From the NCBI RefSeq assembly GCF_003369915.1, contig NC_046677.1:13268001-13332000 (forward strand): a stretch of 64,000 nucleotides of DNA, written 5' to 3'. Positions 36,401-50,119 of this stretch are shown one piece after another. Under the pieces are notes generated by a model. The model was not told the origin of the DNA. It ran no database searches and was given only the letters and a program-made list of their open reading frames with translations. Each line of letters starts with the position of its first letter. Within the stretch, counting starts at the first letter, position 1. A program made the position numbers and the translations under genes. Source of the DNA: Drosophila miranda. Its lineage: Eukaryota > Arthropoda > Insecta > Diptera > Drosophilidae.

Positions 36401-37283
36401 TTCTTTATTATTTGTAGCATACTTTCGTGGGTCGCCGGCTAATTGTTTTCCAGCTTGTTGCTCGACTGCCTCCTACTCCCTCATAATTCTTAAATGCTTT
36501 ATTACTGACACACATCACCCACCTACTCGCACACATATATAAAGTCACCCATACTCGTACACTCTCCGACACACACACACAAATTGGCCATGAGCATCGT
36601 CGACGGCAATAAAAATTAAATAAAACGCATTCGCTTCCTACAAATTTCTTAATGTTGTTTGGTTGTTTGTGGGTGCCTCTGGTGTATATGTGACAAGTCC
36701 TTTTGTTGCTGTTGTCTTAATACCCTTACGAAGGGTACTATGAATGTGGAAATGAATCATCTCGGGCCCCCAAATTGTATACACATTCTTGATCTGTTCA
36801 AAACACAACCCAAGTTTTTTATATGATAGTCACTCAATTAATGTCATGGGAATGGGAATGGGAATGATCGGTCTTAAAAGTATGTAATCTTCGGCTTTCG
36901 AAACTATCCTTCTGTTTTCTTTTTCTGTTGTTGTTTCATTTTTTATTTTTCTTCTTTTTTGGCACTTGTGTGCGCTGCTGTGGTTTTTTCTCCGGTCTTT
37001 GTCATTTCCTTCTGGGAGGGCGTGTCGCCCTCGCGGGACTTGACATTTATAGCAGGGACATTAAAAGTCAAGAGTGGCAAACGGGGCTGGAGCTGATGGG
37101 GGTTTGGGGTCTTGTGTGTGAGTGTGTGTGGTATAAAGTCACATAAGGTTTGTCCGGGGCATCATAAATATCAGAGCGTGGGTAGGCAGAGAGAGGTATT
37201 CAATTATTTAATTAATTAGCTAGGAATAATGAACCTACAAATATTATTTTCAGAAATCGAATTGTATTCATTTTGGCTAGATA
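24470..37283. other. No convincing gene
   Basis: Long AT-rich stretch with many poly-pyrimidine and simple-repeat patches (for example CTCTCT at 26393-26420). Frames are short and overlapping. The one at 30928-31197 is proline/asparagine/threonine-rich and just possible as an exon, but has no supporting splice sites. I see no RNA gene. Confidence 0.55.
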
Positions 37284-37288
37284 GTTAG

Positions 37289-37398
37289 TGTTAGGTATTA
37301 TATTAATATCTATATACGGTCACACCATCCAAGGGATATAGAATAAAAGAGAATCTTGAAGACAACGCGTGCTCAAGTCTGAGTGTCAATACACTACA
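37289..37398 (+). repeat. Left LTR, 110 bp
   Basis: Starts TGTTAGGTATTATATT and ends CAATACACTACA. Identical to the right LTR and unusually short for Gypsy elements. Confidence 0.93.
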
Positions 37399-40300
37399 TA
37401 ATTGGCGACGAGCATAAAATAAAACGTATTAATATACATACACATGTTAAAAGTGCATATAATATATGAATAGCAACATGACGAAAAATGAAGCACCAAC
37501 ATTCTATCAAATGGCAACAATTGCTGAGTTTTCGCCACACCAAGAAACGTTCTGCATTTGGAAGGAAAAATTCGACATACATTTGTGCGAATTGAATGTG
37601 AAAGAGGAAAACACAAAAAAGGCAGTTTTGTTGAAGTCGATCGGTACAGCGGCTTACACTGTACTACATAGTTTGTGCAATCCGGTATCACCCGTATCAA
37701 AAGCATACAAAGAATTATGTGAAATTTTAAAAACACACTACACACCACCTACACTCATATTCAGAGAAAGAAAAAAATTTCACATGTCCACAAAAAGTGA
37801 AGATGAGACTGTAGCGGAGTGGTATGCTCGAGTTAAACAATTGGCATTGGAATGCAAATTTGGCTCAAATCTGGAAGCGTTTGTATTAAACCAATTTGTG
37901 ATGAGCCTTCCCAACCCTATATATGAAAGAATATGTGAAGAAGACGAAAATCTAACTCTGGCTGATGCACTCAAGAAGGCGATGATCATGGAGACGAAGA
38001 TCAGCACAAGGAAGACAGAACACAACGTCAACTACATGCATCAAAAGAACGGGACTAGTCAATGGCAGAGGCAAAGAGGCGAGAACAGAGATCAAGCAAA
38101 GAGCAACGGCAGAAGTCATTTCAAGGGCAACCGAAACGTGAGTTACAGAGGCGGCAGAAGCGACGGTGACGGCGACGGCGAAAACGACTGCGACGCTGGC
38201 AGAGAAAAGAAGCAGCAGCCATGCACACACTGTGGCTGGCGAAATCATAACTCAAACAATTGCAAGTATAAGGCATGCAAATGTCACAGCTGTGGAAAAA
38301 TAGGTCACTTGGCGAGCATTTGTAAAAATAAATCAAAAAAATCCGTAAATTATGTATCTCAAACAAAACATGACACCTATTCTGATAATAATTTTGATAA
38401 TGATAATTATAACTTTTCTATCTATAGCGTTGATACAACCTCAACTAGTGGAGTATATTATTTACCTGTAAAAATTGATGGAAACATAACGAAAATTGCT
38501 TGCGACACTGGTGCACCGTGCACATTGGTTCCAAAAACATTTTACGAAAGCTTAAATACCAGCAGACCACTTAGAAAATGTCTAGTTCCATATGTAGATT
38601 ACAATGGAGATTCAATCAAAGTTATTGGTGAGTACGATGCAACGATCGAATATCGAGGTCTAAAAAAACAAATTGTTGTTGTTGTAACCAATGCAGTGAG
38701 TCCACCTTTGCTAGGTAGAACATTTTTGAGAGCTTTTAATTTTGAGTTAATGCAGGTGAACAATGTGTACGTAAATGAACCAAATTCTGTAATTACAGAA
38801 CAGATTAAATCGGAGTTTGCTGAAGTTTTTGAGCCTCGTTTAGGTTCATATACTACGAATACGATATCGTTACTATTAAAAGAAGATGCAAAACCAATAT
38901 TTTTCAAGCCTAGGTCAGTACCATTAGCATGGAAAGAAAAGATTGAAGTGCAGTTACGAAAATTCATAGATGATGGAATTTTAGAGCAAGTTGTTAGTTC
39001 TGAATGGGCAACACCTTTGGTACCGATTTTAAAACCAAACGGTGACATACGAATTTGTGGTGACTATAAGGTTACATTAAACCGGTCTTTAGTCGACGTA
39101 AAGTATCCACTACCTCGAATAGACGACATTTTTGCAGCGCTTGAAGGGGGTACACTGTATTCAAAACTTGACCTGTCAACTGCTTACAATCAGCTAAATT
39201 TAGATGAGCAATCTCAAAATTTGTGTACTTGGAGCACACATATTGGACTATTGAAAGTTAAACGCTTACCATTTGGTATAAAAACTGCAGCAGCTATTTT
39301 TCAAAAAACAATGGAAGGGTTGTTTCAGGGTATGCGAGGAGTTGTGGTTTATCAAGATGACATAACAGTTACAGGACGAGATCTTCAAGAACATATTTCA
39401 AACCTAAAAGCTGTACTTAGAAAACTGAAATCAGTTGGACTTAAATTAAATGACAAGAAATGTGAGTTCTTTAAATCCAAAATTTGTTACCTAGGATTTT
39501 CAATTGACAGGATAGGACTGAGCAAAAACAATGATAGAGTTGCGAGTGTATTGTTTGCACCGGCTCCGGAAAACGTATCACAGCTTAGAGCTTTCATAGG
39601 CATGGTAAATTATTATTCAAAGTTTATCAATAATTTCGCTCAGATAATGAGTCCTTTATATGCATTATTAAAGAAAAATACAAAATTTAATTGGACACGC
39701 GAATGTCAGAGTGCATATGAAGAGGTAAAGAAAGAAGTAACTTCTGAACAAGTTTAAGTTCACTACAACCCAGATCAACCGTTAGTATTAACGACTGATG
39801 CTAGCAGTCATGCAGTTTCAGGTGTTTTATCACATAAATGCAATGAAGATATCAAACCAATAGCATTTGTATCAAGAGCATTATCCAAAAGCGAGCATAA
39901 TTACAGTACAATCGAGAAAGAGGCCCTGGCTATAGTGTTCTGTGTGAGTAAATTAAGACAGTATCTTTTAGGAAACAAGTTCATCCTTCGAACAGATCAC
40001 AAACCATTACTAAGCATATTTGGAGACCTGAAAGGACTTCCATTGATGGCCTCTGCACGAATGCAAAGATGGGCACTGACTTTGTCAGGTTTTCAATATA
40101 CAGTTGAACACATAAAGGGGACCTTAAATATAGCAGATGGACTCTCAAGAATGCCTCAATGGGAAACGGCTGTACCAAACGAAGACTATAATTACATACA
40201 TTTTATACAGTCCGAAAAGGTGTTCAAAATTAGCTTCAAAGAAATAGCTCGTGAAACACGACGTGACCCAATATTATCAAAAGTTTGTGAGGCAATTAAC

Positions 40301-41715
40301 ACTGGTTCGAAGACAAGATTAAAAGGCAGCGAGTTTTCTGCCTACATCTCTAAAACAAATGAACTTTCAGTGGAATATGATTGTATCTTATGGGGACACA
40401 GAGTAGTAATTCCAACCAAACTGAGACAAGCTATTTTAGCAGAATTTCATGCATCGCATTTGGGAATAGTAAAAACCAAAATGTTAGCACGTTCTTATGT
40501 GTGGTGGCCTTGCATGGATTCTGAAATTGAGAAATTAATTCGAGATTGTATTCCTTGTCAGGAACTACAATCAAGTCCAGAAAAGAGTCTGTTAATACCG
40601 TGGAAATCCACAGGAAAGGCTTGGAGTCGAGTACACATAGACTTTGCAGGACCAATTAGAGGTTTTCATTTATTGGTTATTATAGATTCTTATACCAAAT
40701 GGGCAGAAGTATTCAAAACGAAGGAAATAACTTCATTGTTTACTATCAACAAGCTTAGAGAAGTATTTTGTCGATATGGTTTACCAGACGTGTTAGTTAG
40801 TGACAATGGACGACAGTTTACTTCTGATGATTTTAAAACGTTTATGAAAAACAATGGTGTTAATCACATTTTTACTGCTCCAGGACATCCAGCGACTAAT
40901 GGTCAAGCAGAAAATTTTGTAAAGACTGTTAAGAAATCACTATATGCAAACATAAAGGCTAATGAAAGACAAGATTTTAATACAATTTTAAATAGATTTT
41001 TGATCGATTACCGAAATACGATTCATTGTACTACGGGCGAATCTCCTGCTAAATTATTTTTTGGTCGTACACTAAAAACAAGATTTTCGTTGTTAAAACC
41101 ACCTACGGTCGAAAGCATAATAAATAAAAAACAGACTGAGTGTGTTGTAAATCACAAAGGTAGACGAAGCACAGAATTTTTAAAGGGTCAAAAAGTTATG
41201 GTTAGGGACTACAAAAATCCTAACAAAGCAAGCTGGACTCAGGCAACTGTAAAACAACAACTGGGCCCGCGTTCGTATTGTTGTATTTTGGCGAACAATA
41301 ACAGAGAAATAAAACGTCACCTGGATCAAATTAGAAACCAAAGCACTAACAATCATACATCGCCTAATGCGAAAACACCTGATGTCGAAAGCAATTGTTC
41401 AGTAGATGACAATTCCAAAACCAACAATGAACAAATAGTTTCTCAACCAACACCCACCAGGAGAGAGTTGAGACCACGTGAGGCAGGGAAGGTAGTAAAG
41501 CGTATTTAACAATAAAATAATATAAAGAAAGGAATTATGAAATCAAATTATGTACAAATTAAACACTGAAACAAATACTAAACAGATTAAGAAGAAAGAA
41601 AAATACGAAATCACATAAATTTTATATACGCTAATTAGATTAAGTACACAAATCAAATTGTTATAAGAAAATAGATTTGTAAATGACATGTATATTAAAC
41701 ATCTAAGGAGAAGCG

Positions 41716-41825
41716 TGTTAGGTATTATATTAATATCTATATACGGTCACACCATCCAAGGGATATAGAATAAAAGAGAATCTTGAAGACAACGCGTGCT
41801 CAAGTCTGAGTGTCAATACACTACA
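41716..41825 (+). repeat. Right LTR, 110 bp
   Basis: Identical to the left LTR. Preceded by the purine-rich AAGGAGAAGCG and followed by the GTTAG target duplication. Confidence 0.93.
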
Positions 41826-41983
41826 GTTAGAAATATATACACAGAAGCAAGCACTTGCTTTTAAATTATAAATATTGCTAATCAGCATCAACCGAATCTT
41901 AAACAAAAAACAATGGCACAATACCGCTACTGATCTGATCCCTATCATATATCCATCCCAAATACGATCTTTGTGAATAAAGG

Positions 41984-41992
41984 AAAAAAAAA
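41984..41992 (-). terminator. Pol III terminator of tRNA-Arg
   Basis: A run of nine T on the minus strand begins four bases past the 3' end of the tRNA, as expected for RNA polymerase III. Confidence 0.8.
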
Positions 41993-41995
41993 GAT

Positions 41996-42068
41996 AGCCC
42001 CAGGTGGGACTCGAACCCACAATCCCCGGCTTAGGAGGCCGCTGCCTTCTCCATTAGGCCACTGGGGC
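41996..42068 (-). tRNA. tRNA-Arg (anticodon CCT)
   Basis: The 73-nt minus-strand sequence folds as a cloverleaf. The acceptor stem is GCCCCAG/CTGGGGC, and the A box GTGGCCTAATGG is present. The anticodon loop is CTCCTAA with anticodon CCT, closed by a GC-rich stem, and the T arm is GTGGGTTCGAGTCCCAC (B box GGTTCGAGTCC). Anticodon CCT reads AGG (Arg). No intron and no encoded CCA, as in eukaryotes. It lies 165 bp right of the Gypsy element. Confidence 0.96.
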
Positions 42069-42074
42069 TTGCGT

Positions 42075-45000
42075 TTAATGTTAGCTACAAGTCCATATGA
42101 ACCTTGAAAATAAACATATTTTTCTGGATTTGACAGTGTGACCTTCGGACACAAAATACTATACACCGCTGAAGATCTTTCCCTGAGCCTCCCTGAAAAA
42201 ATTTCATGAAAAACAGGATGTGAAATCTAGGATGCGAATTAAACAGATTTTGAATTAGACACCATTAAGCCTTCTACTCAGTCAGATCAGCAAAATTTTG
42301 CATCGGGATATTGCCATATATTTAGCTCGGGGACCAGTGTGACCAGATGCTCATGCTCCACGGTTACACTAAAAAGTCAAATTTGATATGAAAGCAAGCC
42401 GAAATGTATTATTTGGGGGCGCTGTGCCGTAGGAAGCGAAATTATGAAATACACTTGTAACTCCTATGACAGAAGTCTCATTAAACTATTTGCATTATGC
42501 GCCATAATTTTATGAGGTCAGAAATGCTGTCTGCTAGTCGTTATACATATTCAAATCCACCACATAACGTATAAATCCCTATACTCTTCAAATATCCAGT
42601 ATATGTAACAAATTTCTTCTTCCATATATCCAGCAGTGTCTTTATTGCCACAGTGGTCCACGAAAATCCACATATATACGATTTGTCTAAAGTATTTGTT
42701 TGAGGGATTTCAGGGGGATTATATACAGCTGTTTTTTTTGTCATTGGTGGTGAAAGTTGCGGTGATCCGCAAAAAGAGATAAACAACGCAAAAATAATCG
42801 AATAATGCGAAAAAGCGTGCCTGCGCTTAAAAATAACGCCACGTTTTGCCACCACTAGACCCACATACCTATGTAAAAAGAACAGCGTTTTCGGCAAGAC
42901 ACATGAAGATAGTAGTAGAAGATAATAAAAATTATGTATTAAAGACAATAGAAATAAACAGCAAAAAGTACATAAGGATAGGTTAAAAATTTTTGTTTCA
43001 TAAGCATTTTTAGTGTGGTCATACATAAGTATATTTTACCATTAATAGCTCAATGCAAAATTTTTTTACATTTCTGCATTTTCAAAAAAAAAAAAAAAAA
43101 TATTAGAATAATAAATAAAAGAAAAATATGTTTGAAGCTCACAACATGAATAAACGCACAAACGAGAAAAAAGGAAAATATAAACTATAGATTAAAAAAA
43201 AAAATTAATTATAATAAAATTTATTTTATAAGTTTTGCTATCCACTATAAAATAACTTCATGTAATTACGTTATTTTTCAAAAAGAGGTCGTATGCACAT
43301 ATCGAGAGAATACTGTAATCAGTAATTGTCAAATATACAAACTCATAATTTATAGACCTATTCAGACGCCCAGCCTTTCATTTAAGTTAGGGCCTAAAAA
43401 CCCAGAATCAGTAATAAATGGGAACCGAACAAACTCGATCAAAATAAAAGCTCAGCCGAAAGGTCTAATAATTTCACCTATTACAAATGGATATATTGAC
43501 ATACTAAATGTTTTTTCTAAATTTATTTGCATATATTAATATTCGTTTTCCACTTATTTTACGGGGTTCATTATTTATTGGTAAAACTTCGATGACCGTT
43601 ATGCAAACATTGATGTCACCGATGCTTCTGTTTCAAAACCAAAATAAATTTACCAACAGGACTAGACAGGGACAAGTAACAGGTAAGAATTATAGAAGTA
43701 AGAATTTTTATTTAAACATCTCTTAAACTCTCTGTCGACGAATGAGCTCTGATTGAGTTGCCTTCGTAATCGCCCTGCGTTGGTGTGCGTGGCCGAGTTC
43801 ATATATCAGATCACATAACTTGTGCATCCATACATATATACATGTGCACTTGTACTGTGTTAATTAAAATCCAAATGCGACTTTTAATTGAAATTAACCT
43901 GAGTGGAAATCAGCATGGGCCATTCTCGTTTGCACTGACATCTGGGTGAGGTTCAAATTGCAATGCATAAATCACAAAATAATCAGACATTTAGCGTCAC
44001 TGTTCGGGTCGGGTTGGGTGTGTTGCAAGGGGAGAGAGATATCAATCTCGCAAGCCAATTGTCAATTGGTGCATTACAATATCGAAATCTGGCAAATATT
44101 TCCGTTTCGATTCGTATGGCCGATACGGGCGACGGACTAACTGCCAACCCTCTATTCTGGGCGGCATAAATACTTAAAATTGTATGTACATTTTGCTGCA
44201 GGCTCTACCATTCGCCCCTCCTCAAATTGCACACAATTACAAAATGCTATGCGTGTGTATGCAATGAAAATTGATTTATCACGCACACAGCATTTACGGT
44301 CACGCATCCAACATAAATTTTCATTCACTGTCTTTTTCGGAAGCAGTGGGCCGCATTGTTTTCCCTGTTGCTGCTCTTGCTGCTAGGGTATCTGAGGCGT
44401 TGGAAAATTGTTTTGTGCGCAGCATAAATTGCAATTCCATATAGAACCAACAAGGCTTTAGCCGATCCGCACACACAAATAACCGTAAGTGTAGGTGGTT
44501 CTCATCCGCAGTGTAAAATACAATTATGGCACTGTTTTTGGCTGGGCATTAAATAACAATAAAATTGGAGGAGTATTGCAGAGAGTATTTACAAGTACTT
44601 TGCGGTTGAGCAAGACAGCTCATAAAATATTGTAGGTATATGTATTGCGTTGGCTTATATTAATAGCTTACGGAGCATCCCATATTGACATTTTCGGTGA
44701 GTAATAAATATATGTACATATGTATATGTGTATAGAATAATACCGCATGTTTTTTGAGTAACGATTTCACTAGCTTGTATTGTGACTCTTTTGATTAACA
44801 TTAAATTGATTTGGCCCCTATTGTCTACCAAACACCGTTTCTTATATTCTCAAACTCAAGCAAGCACGTGGCATGGTGCCTAAACCCTTCTTAGATCCCA
44901 AAAAGCGACGGACGGAATGCCGCACAGCCATAGCTGACCCCCAGTGAAAGCAGAGGACGAGCAGGGACGATTGGAGTTATAATAGCACACATTACATGCA

Positions 45001-48000
45001 AGATTTGCATGCCAAAAATTCATTAGCACTTTAACAATGACAATTTATGTTGTACACATTAGGTGCACCCGCCCACCATCATGACACCCGTCCCAATACG
45101 CCCCGACCGATTACCCACCGCAAAATTCAGTTCAGTATCCTCACAGACGGATATTAGATTACATGCCAGTCGTAATTATTGCTTCCTGAGGTAACAATGC
45201 GCATTGCATAATACATTTTAGATGAATGCTTTCGTATGTTGGACTCTGAGTGCATAGATTGCCAATTACAATTCATTTAACTGATTCATAAGGCTATAGT
45301 AAATTTCAATTTTAACAACCAGAGACACAGACATAAAAGGTACATAAATCACAGAGGAGTGGAATATTAAGTATACGCCACCGATAGCCTTCAGTGGACA
45401 CTTCACTTTGCTTTCGGCCGTCTTCAGTGAATGTCTCCCCAGAGGCCACTAAACAAATTAGCGTTAATTTAATGACAGACATTTTCGCCCTTTTCTTACA
45501 GTCCGACACAATTTATAGGTTTCCACCGTAGATGGCAGGCTAGCCTGGCCTTCTTTTTTCCAGCCTTAGCAGGACTCTACTCTTAAGCGATGCCGAGACC
45601 ATAAATTTCATTTGATTTCTTCCAAAATGTTAGCCTGCAATGTCAGCACCAACTGTTGCGTGGGCGTGGCACGGTCCTGAATGGCAATGATGGCGACGAA
45701 AATGAACTTGTCGCACGGAATGTTCGATAGAAGGCGATGCTGTTGAAATTTATAATTTAAGGCTGAAAATTACGCAAAGTTCTAGACAAGCGCCGGACTA
45801 AGGGGTTTTTAAGCAAACTTTTTCACACACTCTATGGAACTATGTTTAAATGTTTCTTTAAAGTGTTTCATGGACCTGTTGAATTTTAGAAAAGATTATT
45901 TGAAATCAACGAAACTTTTTGTTAAATCATACAACTCCATCAGGTAGTGATCATAAACCGACTAATCATTTTCGGTTCTTCGAGACAATCGCTTCAATGG
46001 AAAAAACAACGGCAAATGCTCATGAAATATGAAAAAATGATTTTGATTTCGAATCGACTCATGACCAATACCTGCAGGCAGGCTGCAGATTCAAATTCAA
46101 AAGCGAATTGCCTTCACTCACATTGAAGAATATTGTATGAGTATATATAGCACTAGCACCATCGCTTGCATAGTGGCTGCCGCCAAAAGTCGCATCCAAG
46201 TTTCTGCACCACACCATTCCCGCCACCCATAAGCTCTCTGCCCCCACTGGCATGTAAATAATAAATCTGTTGCAATTCTTTGGACAGACAAGCCAGTGGG
46301 GCAACATTCCCAGACAGAGAAGACAGGATGACTGCATTTTAGATGCTGCTGCTGCTTCTGCTTGTGCTACTGCTGATGCTCCTGACTGCCCTGGCTGATG
46401 TTCTACTTAAAAATCGTGACTGGGCTGCAATATTCAAACAATTTGACATGCATATTTTAAACTTTGCTTAGCAGCCAGAAAATTAAACAGCAGAAAACGT
46501 ACGAAAATTGAAATGCAACGCCGCCACTTTTTCCAACAACAGGAACAACTTTCAATGTCCAAAATTATTGAAAAAAAGAAAAATGGAAAAATATTTATAA
46601 GGGAAAAATATAGAAGTTTTTGAAAGCATTTTTTGCACAGGTGTGCACGAAAATGCTTCGCACCTTCTCAGTTGGGCGGGCTCCTTTGGCAGTTGCTTAG
46701 TTCCTTAGTTCGGCAGAGAGTTTTCTGCTCAGCTGACAGGGTGAACCATCCACAAATTTCTATTTGCGGGTTGCTGCTGCTGCTGTTCTTTTTTCTACAG
46801 GGGCTGCTGCTGTACATAAGTTCTGCTTCCCTTTACAGAAAACTTTTTGCATACAACTAATGTGCACTTCCGCTTTCTGCGCGCTATTTTCTTTTCAGCT
46901 TCTCCATCCCCTCCGAAGACTCCTCTGCGCCACAACACTCACCGTGCAAAGAAGTTGAGGAAGGACCGAAAAATATGCGTTGTGTACGATATTATTTTGT
47001 GCTTCGAACTTTTGTTTGCCAAGAAAGGTATCGAGGGGAGGGTTCGGCTCGTGCAAGTGCTGGATGAGTGCAGAGATGCGTGTATTTATTGCCAAAGTTT
47101 GTGCAGCCCTCCAGGGGATATACTCGAATAGGGCCAGCGAAAAAGTTCAATTGGAAACGGTGACGGAACAAATTTATCTGAAAGCATTCTCATTGAAATT
47201 CTTTTTTAATTATTGCCAATGTGCGAAGTTTATGGTGAATGGTGAATGGTGTTACAATTTTGAAGCAATTCATAACAAATTAAACTGACAATTGATAAAT
47301 TTGTGAAGGGGAAAAGGAAACTAGCAGAATAACAGAATATCCACAAAGTCGTATAAGCAACATAAGACAACTTTAAGAATGGCCTGTTGTGTGAGTGAAG
47401 TTTTATTAAAGCTTTGTCTTAGCTATTCAAAACTGTGAGACGCTGTGACGGAAGCATACAATCAAAAATATTTCATTTCTTTCTAATAGGAATTTTAAAT
47501 TTTAGAAAACAAACACTCTTGAAGAAACAGAAATCTCACTGAGTGAGAAGACACTGACAGAGGAGGAGGATGAGCATCCTGCAGGCAAACATATTTAGGC
47601 CAATGGAAGGATATTTCTAGCACCTGGCGAGGAATGCAGTAGTTGGTGTGAGATGCAAATAAACGAACTCAATGAAGATTCAAGCCCATCTCCGGCTCTG
47701 CCTCTTATGCATGCTAAACAAAACAATCAAGGCACGCATATTCCAACTCCTACTCCCGTCCCCCGTCGCCCTCCTGGCAAGTCTCCAACGTGGAATGGAG
47801 TCGGAATGGAGACGTGGCCAATACGAGTGTCTGTGTGGTTAGTCAATAAAAATGCTGCCCAAATGGAATTAACACGCACTCGACCAGATCACCAGCTGCA
47901 GCAAACGAATCTCAGGTCGGTCTTCCTTTTTCCTACCCGCCCGCTTCTGCAGCACATCTACTCCGCATTGTCACAAAACACTTTGTCTCACTTAATTTTT

Positions 48001-48825
48001 TCCCATCCAGGTTTTTTCGTTTGCTTTGCTTCGACTCCGCTCTGCTCTGCTTTACTTTTTGTAGTTTTCGTTTTGTCGTTTCTCGTTTTTACTGCCTGCT
48101 GTTGCGATGCGGCAAACAATTTCAATTTAAATTGCCAGCTTTGCTTACCTTTTTGCCGTACTCTGGGCACACTTATCAGTGTCAATAAAAGTCCAAGGGG
48201 AACGCTTCTGCCAAAGGAAGTAGCCCCCCCAATGGAGGGACAGAAGGCGCAAGAAGCAGAGCCAGCTGTGACGCATGCAGCTGAAAAAAGTGCAAGTCGG
48301 AGCGGATGTGGGAGTACGAGTATATGATAGCCTGGAATAGGCGCGGGAACGGGAACAGGAATGAACACCTACACGGACACGGACTGCTGCCCACATGAAT
48401 GCTGCTCCAACTACAACTTGGGCTTAAAGTGACCGAGCGGAATGTGGTTGGTTGAAAAAAATGATTGCTAGAGAGACACTACAGGCGAAAGAGTGTGACT
48501 GCTGACTGATGCTTAGAAACTATTTACTAGACCCATTTCTATATCCTGTAAATTAGTGAACCCTGACATTTAATTGTTACTAGTGACTGTTAATGGGTAT
48601 TCAAAATTGATAGTGGTTATGGTATCTAAGGAAATAGTTACTAATACAAGCTAGTAAAAAGGTACTGAAATCGAATAGTATGTGCTCCTTGGCATGTCTG
48701 TCAGAAACTGTGTGGTTCATTCTATTTGGTTTATCATGCAGTGAAAATATAATATAATAATATATAAAATTAAGTACATTTTTCGAACTAAAATTCTGAA
48801 AACAGTAATATGATTATCTGAGGAA
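42075..48825. other. No convincing gene
   Basis: AT-rich intergenic or intronic sequence. The longest frame (47653-48327) has a mixed, hydrophobic low-complexity composition and no splice or start support. (CTG)n patches occur near 46340 and 46770. Confidence 0.55.
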
Positions 48826-48829
48826 TATT

Positions 48830-49362
48830 TGCAGATCTGCTGCTAATCGCAGCTTGTGTTTGTACAATGCACGCCCTTTCTAGCGAGGAGCATCCTTATG
48901 GATATATTGTGGCTGGAGTTTGCTTGGTCGAAGGCATAGCGGGCCTGCTGCGTGCGTTGCCAGTTGCGGATGATGACGAGGGCGGATTCGCATTATCATT
49001 TCGTCAACCATTTTGAAAGTCATCTCATTGCCCATGGCTAACATCGAGATGCATCTTAAATCGGATCCCTCAGGAGTGGCTATGTTCCATTTGTTGACCC
49101 TTGTACCTCTGATCTATGATGTGGTCGACAGGCCTATCAACGATTCGGACTCTGGCTTAAAGATCATGCACTATTGGGGAACATCGGTTGGACGTGGTAT
49201 TTGGCTGTCAACGAGGGAAACAACACCCTGTACCTCGGAGTGATCGGCATATCATTCATCGGAAGATTTGTGGCAAACCATATTTGTTTTCTAGATGGTT
49301 TATCTGATAATCTGGTTATTGTGGCCAACTCTGTAACCTTGTCCTCAAATTTACAATAAAAC
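48830..49362 (+). pseudogene. Decayed multi-pass membrane protein gene, 5' part
   Basis: Protein-like hydrophobic stretches appear in order but in different frames. The first is HALSSEEHPYGYIVAGVCL continuing with VEGIAGLLRAL. The second is MANIEMHLKSDPSGVAMFHL continuing with LTLVPLIYDVVDRP. The third is NIGWTWYLAVNEGNNTLYLG continuing with VIGISFIGRFVANHI, ending at a stop just before 49360. The second shift lies at the GGGG run near 49180. Each frame change occurs without a usable splice site, so a frameshifted host gene is the simplest reading. A small transmembrane protein of about four helices is implied; I cannot name it. Confidence 0.45.
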
Positions 49363-49888
49363 CTACTTAAATGACCTACGCCCTCACTCACGGCAAATTT
49401 ACAATTTAACCTGCTTCGAGCAGATCGGTTCAATTTAAATCGATCGGTCTTAAGGAGGTAAAAAACTTCAGTTTGCGATTTTCTGTCTCGTTTTGTCTCA
49501 AGTCTGCGTATTACTTTTTAATTCCAATTTTACAACATGTATATTTCGAAATCTGAAATCTACTCTGCAGATGACGAGTAAAAATTATGAACGTGCGAAA
49601 TCACCAAATGATTTTTCGAGTATATTGCAAAATCCAAGTATGAAGAAGTCATCTGCTCATCCAGGCCTCATCATCCTTGTCTCGTGCTAAATACAAAATG
49701 ACAGGCACACAGTGTGATTGCTCTCAAGCCCAATTGATTTTTAGTCTCGCATTTAATAATTAAAGTCACTTAGAATAATGATTGTGACCAACTACTTAAT
49801 TATCCTTCAGCAATTTTGGCTTGAACCCTTTATTTATAGCAATATAAAGTGTAAACAGTTTAAATCTGATTTAATATTTTTATTTCAT

Positions 49889-50119
49889 GCAGACTTTGAT
49901 CAATGTACGACAAAAACATCCCATGGTCTGGCACCGTCATCGCCTAGTGCTCGGCCAAGCCACATTTTTGTTCTTTGGTTACATTCAGGCTCCATGCTCC
50001 TTCCTTGGCAATGAAATAAAATCCTTTGTTATAGCCACGCTAATAATTGCTAAGAGAAGAAACACTCTGTGGGTAGGCGTTGTCTATAGACAGAGAATGT
50101 GGGATGAAATATGTGTGTA
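49889..50119 (+). pseudogene. Possible downstream exon of the same membrane protein gene
   Basis: After a good acceptor (TTTTTATTTCATGCAG), the frame reads KHPMVWHRHRLVLGQATFLF followed by FGYIQAPCSFLGNEIKSF, then a stop at 50119. The hydrophobic pattern matches the remnant 0.5 kb upstream. It could be the last exon of that gene, or an independent remnant. Confidence 0.35.

Larger units (their letters stand above)
37284..41830 (+). mobile_element. Ty3/Gypsy LTR retrotransposon, nearly whole and young
   Basis: The element is bounded by two identical 110-bp LTRs (37289-37398 and 41716-41825; TG...CA ends) and a 5-bp target duplication GTTAG (37284-37288 and 41826-41830). A primer-binding-like TGGCGACGAG follows the left LTR and a purine-rich tract precedes the right one. 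Parts in order: gag with a CCHC zinc knuckle (~37.47-38.35 kb), an aspartic protease (CDTGAP, ~38.5 kb), reverse transcriptase (~38.9-39.6 kb, with YQDD at the active site), RNase H (~39.8-40.15 kb) and integrase with its zinc-binding N-terminus (~40.3-41.2 kb). The order RT-RH-IN places it in Ty3/Gypsy, and the pol resembles the K02A2.6-like group. There is no sign of an envelope gene. Coding is broken about once, otherwise whole. Identical LTRs imply very recent insertion. Confidence 0.93.

Noticed and set aside
47653-48327. 224-codon plus-strand frame
   Set aside because: Mixed low-complexity hydrophobic composition, no start context, no motif; equally long frames on the other strand.
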